From NCBI GenBank assembly GCA_027592485.1, contig JAQCKL010000375.1:1-5112 (forward strand): a DNA stretch of 5,112 bases. The letters run 5' to 3'. Under the pieces are notes generated by a model, which saw nothing but the letters and a program-made list of their open reading frames with translations, ran no database searches and was not told where the DNA came from. Of this stretch, positions 1-4,918 are shown in pieces. Made by a program: the position numbers and the translations under genes. How positions within the stretch are numbered: position 1 is the first letter of the stretch; every line of letters starts with the position of its first letter. Source of the stretch: Cyanobacteriota bacterium. Lineage in GTDB: Bacteria; Cyanobacteriota; Cyanobacteriia; Phormidesmidales; Phormidesmidaceae.

Positions 1-863
1 GGCGACGGGTCCTGGTGCTGGCGGTAGTGGGCAATGGCAGCAATATCCTGCTGGACTATGTTTTCATTCGCCAATGGGGTTGGGCCAGTGCAGGGGCGGG
101 GGCGGCAACGGCGTTGAGCCAAGGGCTCATGCTGGGCGTGGGGCTGGGCTATCTCTGGCGAGCGGGGATGTTTACTCAGATTTTGCAGGGGCGATCGGCC
201 CTGTGGCAACCGGCGGCGATCGCGACGATTTTTCGCCTCAACCGCGATATTTTGATCCGCACCTTTGCCCTCGTACTTTGCTTTGCCCTGTTTACCCATT
301 GGAGTGCGGCCCTAGGGACTGAAGTGTTGGGGGCAAATACGCTGATCCTGCAGGTGTTTACCTTGGCAGCCTATTTTATTGATGGCATTGCCTTTGCCAC
401 GGAAAGCATTGCAGGCCAGTTTTATGGGGCGGGGCAACGCGAACCCTTGCGCTGGCTGGTGCTGTGGGGCGGCACCATGGCGGTGATTTTGGGGCTGGCC
501 TTTGGGGGCGTGTTTGCCCTATGGCCGCGATCGCTGTTTGGCCTCATGACCGACCACGACGCGATTTTGACCCCGGTGGGTCAGTATGCGATTTGGCTGG
601 TGCCCATTTTGGGATTTGGGGCGATCGCCTTTTTGCTGGATGGCTACTTTTTGGGACTCACCGCCGGGCAGCGGTTGCGCAGCTCAACCCTGATTGCGGC
701 GATCGGGGGCTTTTTACCCCTGGCCCTGATCGCCCATCAATTACAGTCTCCCCACTGGCTCTGGGCGGCCATGGTGATATTCATGGCCCTGCGGGCGCTG
801 ACCTTGAGCTGGGCCGTCCCGGCAACCTTACGTCCCGTCAAACCGGGAGACATGAAAAGCTAA
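1..863 (+). CDS. MATE family efflux transporter, DinF-like, 5'-truncated by window edge
   Basis: This is the C-terminal part of a multidrug and toxic compound extrusion (MATE) transporter, an inner-membrane antiporter that exports organic compounds using a Na+ or H+ gradient; its substrate cannot be read from sequence. The frame is open from base 3 and ends at TAA 861-863. The GTG at 15 is only the first start-like codon in the frame, not a true start. About 286 residues are visible against a usual 440-460, so roughly the first third is missing. Counting from the GTG, hydrophobic segments fall near residues 2-20, 27-48, 78-98, 105-130, 143-168, 187-212, 220-240 and 245-265, fitting transmembrane segments 5-12. 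DinF-like signatures are the FIDGIAFATESIAGQFYGAGQ-type stretch near residue 120-140 and FLLDGYFLGLTAGQRLRSS near 205-222. It carries three HIP1 sites and converges on sufE. The family call is firm; the DinF subgroup is inferred from motif resemblance. Confidence 0.9.
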   Translation, partial: RRVLVLAVVGNGSNILLDYVFIRQWGWASAGAGAATALSQGLMLGVGLGYLWRAGMFTQILQGRSALWQPAAIATIFRLNRDILIRTFALVLCFALFTHWSAALGTEVLGANTLILQVFTLAAYFIDGIAFATESIAGQFYGAGQREPLRWLVLWGGTMAVILGLAFGGVFALWPRSLFGLMTDHDAILTPVGQYAIWLVPILGFGAIAFLLDGYFLGLTAGQRLRSSTLIAAIGGFLPLALIAHQLQSPHWLWAAMVIFMALRALTLSWAVPATLRPVKPGDMKS

Positions 864-961
864 AGGGTAGGGGTGATCCCCGCTGTTGCCGCCCCCCTTG
901 CTCCCCAGCCCCTTTAGCGCTTAAGCCTCCTGAGACATGAGTTCCCTCGGCCTTGCTTGCC
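864..961. other. Convergent gap between MATE gene and sufE; C-tract cluster
   Basis: Ninety-eight bases separate the stop codons of the two convergent genes. I see no canonical intrinsic terminator for either strand, because no GC stem is followed by a T-run. There is a small GGGG-TGAT-CCCC hairpin at 870-881. A cluster of four C-tracts (878-881, 892-897, 903-906, 909-912) gives four G-tracts of at least four Gs in the sufE 3' untranslated region on the minus strand, with loops of 2, 5 and 10 bases, close to a G-quadruplex pattern. Any role in ending transcription is inference. Confidence 0.4.
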
Positions 962-1396
962 CTACGCCTCCGGCATCAACGCCAGGGCCTTCTGCTGCAT
1001 GGTCTTAAAAATGTTGTAGAACCCATTGGCGCGGGACGGGGTGAGGCTCACGTCCAGTTGGGTGTCCTTAATAAAATCCGGGGATAAATTCACCACCGCG
1101 TCGGGCGTCAAGCCATTGAGGGCCGCAATCAACAGGGCGACCAGCCCCTTGGTGATTTGGGCATCGGAATCCCCCTGAAACACCACACCGCCGTCCTCGA
1201 CATGGGCGATCACATAGACCTGGGAGACACAGCCAGACACCTTGTTCTCGGCGGTCTTTGCATCCTCAGGGAAGGGATCGAGCTTTTTGGCAAACCACAG
1301 CAGTTGCTCATAGCGACGCTTAGGATCTGAGACCCGTTGGAAACGCTGGACCAGCTTATCGATGGAGGCAGGACGAGCCGCAGAAGAGGCAGACAT
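962..1396 (-). CDS. sufE: SufE family sulfur acceptor / cysteine desulfurase activator
   Basis: SufE accepts persulfide sulfur from the cysteine desulfurase SufS and passes it to the SufBCD scaffold during cytoplasmic Fe-S cluster assembly, the main pathway in cyanobacteria. The 144-residue protein has the usual family length. It shows the helical entry RFQRVSDPKRRYEQLLWFAKKL (residues 18-39), the ENKVSGCVSQVYV motif with the sulfur-accepting cysteine at C56, the KGLVALLIAALNG helix (about 83-95) and the SRANGFYNIFKTMQ C-terminal helix (about 121-134). The start is the ATG at 1396-1394 and the stop is TAG. No Shine-Dalgarno sequence precedes the start; a HIP1 octamer at 1398-1405 fills the place where one would be. 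A minus-strand -10-like box (1435-1440) suggests its own promoter. It converges on the MATE gene and lies 83 bases downstream of the MpaB-like gene. The other suf genes are not in the window, which is common for sufE. Confidence 0.95.
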   Translation of the reverse strand: MSASSAARPASIDKLVQRFQRVSDPKRRYEQLLWFAKKLDPFPEDAKTAENKVSGCVSQVYVIAHVEDGGVVFQGDSDAQITKGLVALLIAALNGLTPDAVVNLSPDFIKDTQLDVSLTPSRANGFYNIFKTMQQKALALMPEA

Positions 1397-1397
1397 A

Positions 1398-1405
1398 GCG
1401 ATCGC
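1398..1405. repeat. HIP1 octamer GCGATCGC abutting the sufE start
   Basis: HIP1 (highly iterated palindrome) is an over-represented octamer in many cyanobacterial genomes. Nine perfect copies lie in the window: 216-223, 527-534, 621-628, 1398-1405, 1927-1934, 2099-2106, 3243-3250, 4092-4099 and 4313-4320. All the others are inside coding sequence. This one ends a single base before the sufE start codon, in the ribosome-binding position. Confidence 0.9.
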
Positions 1406-1434
1406 AATAGGAAAACAACGTTGGCATCGTCCCC

Positions 1435-1440
1435 ATTGTA
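1435..1440 (-). promoter_or_regulatory. Putative -10 box of a sufE promoter (TACAAT)
   Basis: On the minus strand TACAAT differs from the TATAAT consensus at one position and lies 38 bases upstream of the sufE ATG, implying a leader of about 30 bases. There is no recognisable -35 hexamer 17-18 bases upstream; the dyad at 1451-1478 occupies that place instead. This fits an activator-dependent or type-2 cyanobacterial promoter, but it rests on one hexamer. Confidence 0.45.
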
Positions 1441-1450
1441 AAGAGCATCG

Positions 1451-1478
1451 GGATCACCGAGCCGTGATCCACACGGCT
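1451..1478. promoter_or_regulatory. Two overlapping perfect dyads upstream of sufE
   Basis: GGATCAC (1451-1457) pairs with GTGATCC (1464-1470) around a 6-base spacer. AGCCGTG (1460-1466) pairs with CACGGCT (1472-1478) around a 5-base spacer. The shared GTG at 1464-1466 means the two hairpins exclude each other. As DNA, the first dyad resembles a dimeric operator and covers the expected -35 position of the sufE promoter. As RNA, the pair lies just after the MpaB-like stop codon, but no T-run follows, so it is not a canonical terminator. Confidence 0.45.
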
Positions 1479-1479
1479 A

Positions 1480-2382
1480 TCACACCTTCAATAACTGCCG
1501 CATGCGCAAAAAGGGGCAGCGCGATGGGGGTGACTCAACCGTAGAGGCCACCGGCCCTAACTGCTCAATGGCATAGCCCTGGGGATAGCTGAGGGTGGGG
1601 CGATCAGCAAAGAATTCAGGCTGGCGCTGTCCGGCCAACCACCGCACCCCCCAGCGTCGTAGCCGCAAACCCTGTTCGACCCCAGTGACCAACAGGGGAT
1701 TGGGGGCGGCCCAACCCAGGGCCATACGCATGGGGTCATCAATCAGGACATTGGCAATCTTAGGCACCCAGGGGGATACCGTCGCTGGAAACCAACTCTG
1801 CATCAGGGTGATGACCGCTTTGCCAATGGCAGCGTTATCGGGGCTATAGCGAAATAATGCCGCCTCGTAGGTGGCCTTAAATTGTGCAAAGGCGCTGTAG
1901 GTCGGGGGCAGATTATCAATGTTCATGCGATCGCCCACGGCGCGCCAAAAATAAAACAATGCCTGTTTTTCCGTTTCGGTAAAGGGCCGCCAACCATAGC
2001 GTTCATTCCAGCGCACGGGCTCGCACAAAGAGGCCGAGAGCACATAGAGGAAGTCTTCATTGGCGATCTCATACTGACTGTGAATGCGATTCATTTGGGC
2101 GATCGCGGCCTGGCCTTGGGGACTGTCGTACCCCCATTTCAGGATGTTGCTGATCAGCAAGCCAGTGTCGTCATAGCGCTTTTGGGGATGGTGGAGAAAC
2201 TCCCCAGACAGATGCAGAATCGCAGAAATGCGGGGCACACAAAAGGTTCTGAGCAAAGCGAGCTCCAGCGCCCGATTCATTTCCCAAGCAAAGGTAGAGC
2301 CAGCCAGGTCATGGCAGATTTTGACATGGTCTCGCTGGGGCTCCCAGTCTGAATTGGGGCGTGCTTTTTGATGCCAACGCAT
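1480..2382 (-). CDS. DUF2236 / MpaB-type oxygenase family protein
   Basis: This 300-residue protein resembles the oxygenase MpaB family (DUF2236), which includes fungal MpaB (oxidative cleavage of a prenyl side chain) and the bacterial latex-clearing haem dioxygenases. Its substrate here is unknown. Recognisable parts are EMNRALELALLRTFCVPRIS (34-53), QKRYDDTGLLISNIL (67-81), MNRIHSQYEIANEDFLYVL (97-115) with H101 as a candidate haem ligand, EPVRWNERYGWRPF (121-134), FYFWRAVGDRMNI (143-155) and the DDPMRMALGW region (215-224), plus a C-terminal tail of about 50 residues ending near a SYPQGYAIEQLGP stretch. No clear membrane segment or signal peptide is seen. I chose the ATG at 2382-2380 because homology begins shortly after it and a weak GGGA lies 9 bases upstream. 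The frame stays open to an ATG at 2544, but those 54 extra residues are basic, low in family character and cross a hairpin. The family call is from motif memory. Confidence 0.8.
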   Translation of the reverse strand: MRWHQKARPNSDWEPQRDHVKICHDLAGSTFAWEMNRALELALLRTFCVPRISAILHLSGEFLHHPQKRYDDTGLLISNILKWGYDSPQGQAAIAQMNRIHSQYEIANEDFLYVLSASLCEPVRWNERYGWRPFTETEKQALFYFWRAVGDRMNIDNLPPTYSAFAQFKATYEAALFRYSPDNAAIGKAVITLMQSWFPATVSPWVPKIANVLIDDPMRMALGWAAPNPLLVTGVEQGLRLRRWGVRWLAGQRQPEFFADRPTLSYPQGYAIEQLGPVASTVESPPSRCPFLRMRQLLKV

Positions 2383-2577
2383 AGTGACAGATCCCGTGGA
2401 ACAGTAGACAACCCTTTGGCTGCTATCCTTTCTTCCCCGTCCTGTCATCGGTAATCCGGAGCCCTTATAGCGCTGGCCCCTTTGCTTATGATCCGGAGTG
2501 CAGGATCGCAGTCCTGTCCTCACCGGCCTGGCGGCTGCCACCAAGGCTGTATACGGGCTGAGATTGCCTTCAGAAGG
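2383..2577. other. Spacer between remA and the MpaB-like gene
   Basis: These 195 bases are open in the MpaB-like frame but look non-coding. They hold a GC-rich hairpin (2526-2547), a smaller CAGGA/TCCTG hairpin (2501-2505 with 2512-2516), and a direct repeat ATCCGGAG at 2454-2461 and 2491-2498, 37 bases apart, each containing the palindrome TCCGGA. On the minus strand TATAAG at 2474-2469 could be a -10 box for the MpaB-like gene, but it lacks a matching -35. Confidence 0.4.
2526..2547 (-). other. GC-rich stem-loop downstream of remA
   Basis: On the minus strand GCCT, a bulged T, GGTGG, a CAG loop, CCGCC and AGGC form a nine-pair stem with one G-U pair, beginning 30 bases after the remA stop codon. 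No T-run follows, so it is not a standard intrinsic terminator. It could protect the remA 3' end or pause transcription; neither is shown. Confidence 0.4.
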
Positions 2578-2838
2578 TTACGAGGCCGACGTATCTTTAC
2601 TGGTGATAAAGCGCTGGGCCACGGTTTCGGGTTGAATGGCGGATAAAATCACATGACCCGAATCCATAATGATCACGGCCCGGGTGCGGCGACCGTAGGT
2701 CGCATCCACTAATTTGGCATGTTCTCGGGCATCAGCAATCACGCGTTTGATCGGGGCGGATTCGGGGCTGACAATTGCCACAACTCGGTGAGCCGAGACA
2801 ATATTGCCAAAGCCAATATTGATCAATTTCATTTCCAC
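2578..2838 (-). CDS. remA: RemA / DUF370 family DNA-binding regulator
   Basis: RemA (DUF370, COG2052) is a small DNA-binding protein that activates biofilm-matrix and osmoprotection genes in Bacillus subtilis; its targets in cyanobacteria are not established to my knowledge. The 86-residue protein is of family length and near-consensus throughout: [12 protein letters not shown] (5-16), [12 protein letters not shown] (23-34), [23 protein letters not shown] (45-67) and QPETVAQR (69-76). R18, P29, R50 and R51 coincide in number with residues I recall as important in the B. subtilis protein. The start is GTG at 2838-2836, not the ATG two codons later: minus-strand AGGGA (2850-2846) lies 7 bases before the GTG, and family members carry three residues between the initiator Met and LINIGFG. 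The stop is TAA. It is divergent from rqcH; the next co-directional gene is MpaB-like, not the gmk that often follows remA. Confidence 0.95.
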   Translation of the reverse strand: MEMKLINIGFGNIVSAHRVVAIVSPESAPIKRVIADAREHAKLVDATYGRRTRAVIIMDSGHVILSAIQPETVAQRFITSKDTSAS

Positions 2839-2845
2839 AGCAGCG

Positions 2846-2850
2846 TCCCT
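2846..2850 (-). promoter_or_regulatory. remA ribosome-binding site that selects the GTG start
   Basis: AGGGA on the minus strand has a 7-base spacer to the GTG at 2838 and a 13-base spacer to the in-frame ATG at 2832, which favours the GTG. The preceding bases form a possible hairpin: minus-strand CTA, bulged T, GGC (2866-2860), a GCGAA loop, then GCCTAG (2854-2849). Its 3' arm overlaps the first bases of the site and could limit ribosome access. Confidence 0.6.
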
Positions 2851-2876
2851 AGGCTTCGCGCCATAGTGTTTCGAAT

Positions 2877-2886
2877 ATCTCTAGCC
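2877..2886 (-). promoter_or_regulatory. Mirrored box GGCTAGAGAT, remA side
   Basis: This perfect 10-base copy reads toward remA and leaves 38 bases to the GTG start. TAGAGA could serve as a poor -10, but no TTGACA-like -35 lies 17 bases upstream. It is also bracketed by CGAAT (2872-2876) and ATTCG (2889-2893), a 5-base dyad. Confidence 0.5.
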
Positions 2887-2965
2887 CGATTCGTTGCTGC
2901 TACAGGGGGTGAGTTAAGCCCAGGCATCGTCGGTCAAGCCGACGGGTGAGGGGGCTCACGCATGG

Positions 2966-2987
2966 GTTTCTCGATTATCGAGGAAAC
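2966..2987. other. Imperfect palindrome GTTTC-TCGA / TCGA-GAAAC
   Basis: GTTTC followed by TCGA pairs with TCGA, one bulged G and GAAAC around a TTA loop, making nine pairs. It is the longest hairpin in the divergent region. It is not followed by a T-run on either strand, so an operator or a structured leader is more likely than a terminator. Confidence 0.4.
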
Positions 2988-3103
2988 GTCATCATCGTAG
3001 CGACAACCCCCAACCCTCACAAGGTAACGCTTACCCCTGAATGGCTTACCGGAGCTTATCCCAGGGGCAGAAATGTCATTCCTCGACGCAGTTTGCGACA
3101 ATA

Positions 3104-3113
3104 GGCTAGAGAT
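3104..3113 (+). promoter_or_regulatory. Mirrored box GGCTAGAGAT, rqcH side
   Basis: This copy is identical to the one at 2877-2886 but reads toward rqcH, again leaving exactly 38 bases to the start codon. The overlapping TAGGCT at 3102-3107 fits a loose TAnnnT -10. A shorter TAGAGAT follows 30 bases downstream at 3137-3143, close to the ribosome-binding position. Confidence 0.5.
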
Positions 3114-3151
3114 GAGAGCGCCTTACCCTACTGCTTTAGAGATAGTTCGCC

Positions 3152-4918
3152 ATGCAGCCCGTTGATGTCACCACCCTCATGGCCACCTGTGCTGAGCTGC
3201 GTCAGGGTTGGTTGCCCGCCCGCTGTGAACAGGTGGTGCAGCGCGATCGCACCACCCTTTGCATGGCGTTGCGGACCCTCAAAGGCCGGGATTGGCTGAC
3301 CATATCTTGGCACCCCCAAGCGGCCCGCCTCCACATGGGTGCGGCCCCGCCCAAAGTCCCCGACACCTTTACCTTTAGCCAACAACTCAAGCACCAGCTC
3401 AACGGCCTAGCCCTGGTCAGCATCGAGCCGGTGGCCCCCTGGGAACGCGCCCTCGACCTGTGTTTTGCCCGTCGCCCTGGGGATCCGGTGCAGTGGCATC
3501 TCTATGTGGAAATCATGGGCAAGTACAGCAATGTGATTTTGGTAAATGACCAGAACCAGATTGTGACCGCCGCCCATCAGGTGAGTGAGCACCAGTCCAG
3601 CGTGCGTCCCATCCTGACCGGAGCCCAATACAGTTTGCCCCCCAGCTTAACCGGCCCCCGACCCGCTCTGGATGAGTGCCAAGACCGGTGGCAAGAGCGG
3701 GTCGCCCTCGTGCCCAACCCGCTCAAGACGGCGCTGATCAAAGCCTATTGTGGCCTCAGCTCGGCCCTCGTGCGGGACTTGATTCACCAGGCGAACCTCG
3801 ACCCGAGCCAATCCACGGCGACCCTCACCGAGACCGATTGGCAGGGCTTATTCCAGCAGTGGCAGCGGTGGCTACGGTGCCTAGGCGAGGACCAGTTTCA
3901 TCCCCAGCTCACGGCGACGGGGTTCACGGTGATAGGCCAGCCTGCGTTAGCGAAACCCTCCCTACAATCCCTGCTGCAGACTTACTACGACCATGCCTTT
4001 AACCGGCAAGAATTTGACCGCGTCCACCATCAACTGGGGCAGGTGTTGAAGGGCCGCCTGACCAAGTTGCGCCGTAAGGCCGATGATTTTTGCGATCGCC
4101 TCGATCACGCCACCCAGGCCGATCACTACCGCCAGCAGGCGGATTTGCTGATGACCTACAGTCACCAATGGCAGCCAGGGCTGACAGCCATGACCGTGAC
4201 CGATTTTGAAAGTGGCGCACCGATTACCCTGGCCCTAGAGCCGGATAAAACCGCCATCCAAACCGCTCAGCAACTCTACAAGCGCCACCAAAAACTGAAG
4301 CGATCCCGGAATGCGATCGCCCCCCTCCTGGTGGAGGTCCAGCGGGAGGTCGCTTACCTAGAACAAGTGGATGCCGCCCGCCAGCAAATCGCCCCCTACG
4401 ACGATGCTGCCGATTTAAGGGCGCTGCTCGACATTCGCGACGAGCTGGTCCAGCAGGGCTATCTCAAAGATCCCACCTATCGCCCCCATAGCCGTCCCAC
4501 CACCGAGCGCGTGGCGGTACGCAAATTCCACACCGCTAGCGGGTTAGAGGTGTGGGTAGGGCGCAACAACCATCAAAATGACCAGATCGTTTCCCACCTC
4601 GCCACCGACTATGACCTCTGGTTCCACACCCAAGAAATCCCCGGTAGCCATGTGCTGCTGCGATTGAGTGCAGGCACAGCCCCTAGCGATGCCGATTTGC
4701 AATATGTGGCTGATTTGGCCGCCTATTTCAGCCGTGCCCAGCAAGCTGACCAAGTGCCGGTGGTCTATACCGAACCCCGCCATGTGTATAAGCCCAAGGG
4801 GGCTCGCCCTGGCATGGTGATTTACAAACAGGAGCGGGTGCTGTGGGGGCAACCCCAACGGGCGAAAGCCAGGGTCCAGACAGCGGATACCCCAGGCCCT
4901 GCCCTGGCGCTGACATAA
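3152..4918 (+). CDS. rqcH: NFACT family protein, RqcH/Rqc2-type ribosome quality control factor
   Basis: NFACT proteins bind stalled 50S subunits carrying peptidyl-tRNA; bacterial RqcH recruits alanyl-tRNA to add C-terminal alanine tails that mark nascent chains for proteolysis. Older annotation calls them fibronectin-binding proteins. The 588-residue protein is full length: NFACT-N about 1-185 (TFTFSQQLKHQLNGLAL 72-88, VEIMGKYSNVILV 119-131), a helix-hairpin-helix region about 190-217, two coiled-coil arms about 280-340 and 365-412, and NFACT-R about 452-565 (GRNNHQND 470-477, DLWFHTQEIPGSHVLLR 488-504, KPKGARPGMVIY 547-558). At the position of the Asp-Arg pair needed for tRNA recruitment in characterised members this protein has E98-R99. 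The ATG at 3152 is preferred because the family consensus begins with MQPVD; its ribosome-binding site is weak (GAGAT, 3139-3143). It is divergent from remA and ends in a short variable tail. The family is certain; alanine-tailing activity is inferred. Confidence 0.95.
   Translation: MQPVDVTTLMATCAELRQGWLPARCEQVVQRDRTTLCMALRTLKGRDWLTISWHPQAARLHMGAAPPKVPDTFTFSQQLKHQLNGLALVSIEPVAPWERALDLCFARRPGDPVQWHLYVEIMGKYSNVILVNDQNQIVTAAHQVSEHQSSVRPILTGAQYSLPPSLTGPRPALDECQDRWQERVALVPNPLKTALIKAYCGLSSALVRDLIHQANLDPSQSTATLTETDWQGLFQQWQRWLRCLGEDQFHPQLTATGFTVIGQPALAKPSLQSLLQTYYDHAFNRQEFDRVHHQLGQVLKGRLTKLRRKADDFCDRLDHATQADHYRQQADLLMTYSHQWQPGLTAMTVTDFESGAPITLALEPDKTAIQTAQQLYKRHQKLKRSRNAIAPLLVEVQREVAYLEQVDAARQQIAPYDDAADLRALLDIRDELVQQGYLKDPTYRPHSRPTTERVAVRKFHTASGLEVWVGRNNHQNDQIVSHLATDYDLWFHTQEIPGSHVLLRLSAGTAPSDADLQYVADLAAYFSRAQQADQVPVVYTEPRHVYKPKGARPGMVIYKQERVLWGQPQRAKARVQTADTPGPALALT

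Larger units (their letters stand above)
2839..3151. promoter_or_regulatory. Divergent remA-rqcH regulatory region
   Basis: These 313 bases hold no credible gene but many signals. GGCTAGAGAT occurs on the minus strand (2886-2877) and the plus strand (3104-3113), each exactly 38 bases before its start codon. TAGAGAT recurs at 3137-3143. Between the mirrored boxes lie perfect dyads at 2928-2944 (CGTCGG/CCGACG), 2946-2959 (GTGAG/CTCAC), 3023-3035 (GGTAA/TTACC) and 3034-3067 (CCCCTG/CAGGGG), a bulged one at 2966-2987, and heptamers GCTTACC, GCTTACC and GCTTATC at 3029, 3044 and 3054. No consensus -35/-10 pair is obvious for either gene. The boxes may be promoter cores or operators shared by both genes. 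Confidence 0.6.

Noticed and set aside
464..940. 158-residue open frame on the plus strand
   Set aside because: It overlaps the MATE gene in another frame; its protein is rich in Gly, Arg and Pro with no family character, while the MATE frame has clear membrane segments.
1416..1423. Annotating CAACGTTG as a SufR operator
   Set aside because: The known site has a six-base spacer between CAAC and GTTG and none is present here, so it is kept only as a finding.
1451..1478. Intrinsic terminator for the MpaB-like gene
   Set aside because: The hairpins are strong but no T-run follows on the minus strand, and the stretch overlaps the probable sufE promoter.
1882..2352. 156-residue plus-strand open frame
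   Set aside because: It is antisense to the MpaB-like gene, whose motifs occupy the same bases; long antisense frames are common at this base composition.
2383..2544. N-terminal extension of the MpaB-like protein to an ATG at 2544
   Set aside because: The extra 54 residues are basic and lack family motifs, the upstream region has no Shine-Dalgarno sequence, and the stretch contains a stable hairpin; homology starts after the ATG at 2382.
2719..2949. 76-residue plus-strand open frame across the remA start
   Set aside because: It is mostly antisense to remA, one of the most conserved proteins in the window, and continues into the repeat-rich regulatory region.
2901..3070. CRISPR array, tRNA or known cyanobacterial small RNA such as Yfr1
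   Set aside because: The repeats are only seven bases with uneven spacing, no cloverleaf can be drawn, and the Yfr1 core motif is not present.
4892..4907. CCAGG/CCTGG hairpin as an rqcH terminator
   Set aside because: It lies inside the coding sequence before the stop codon and is not followed by a T-run.
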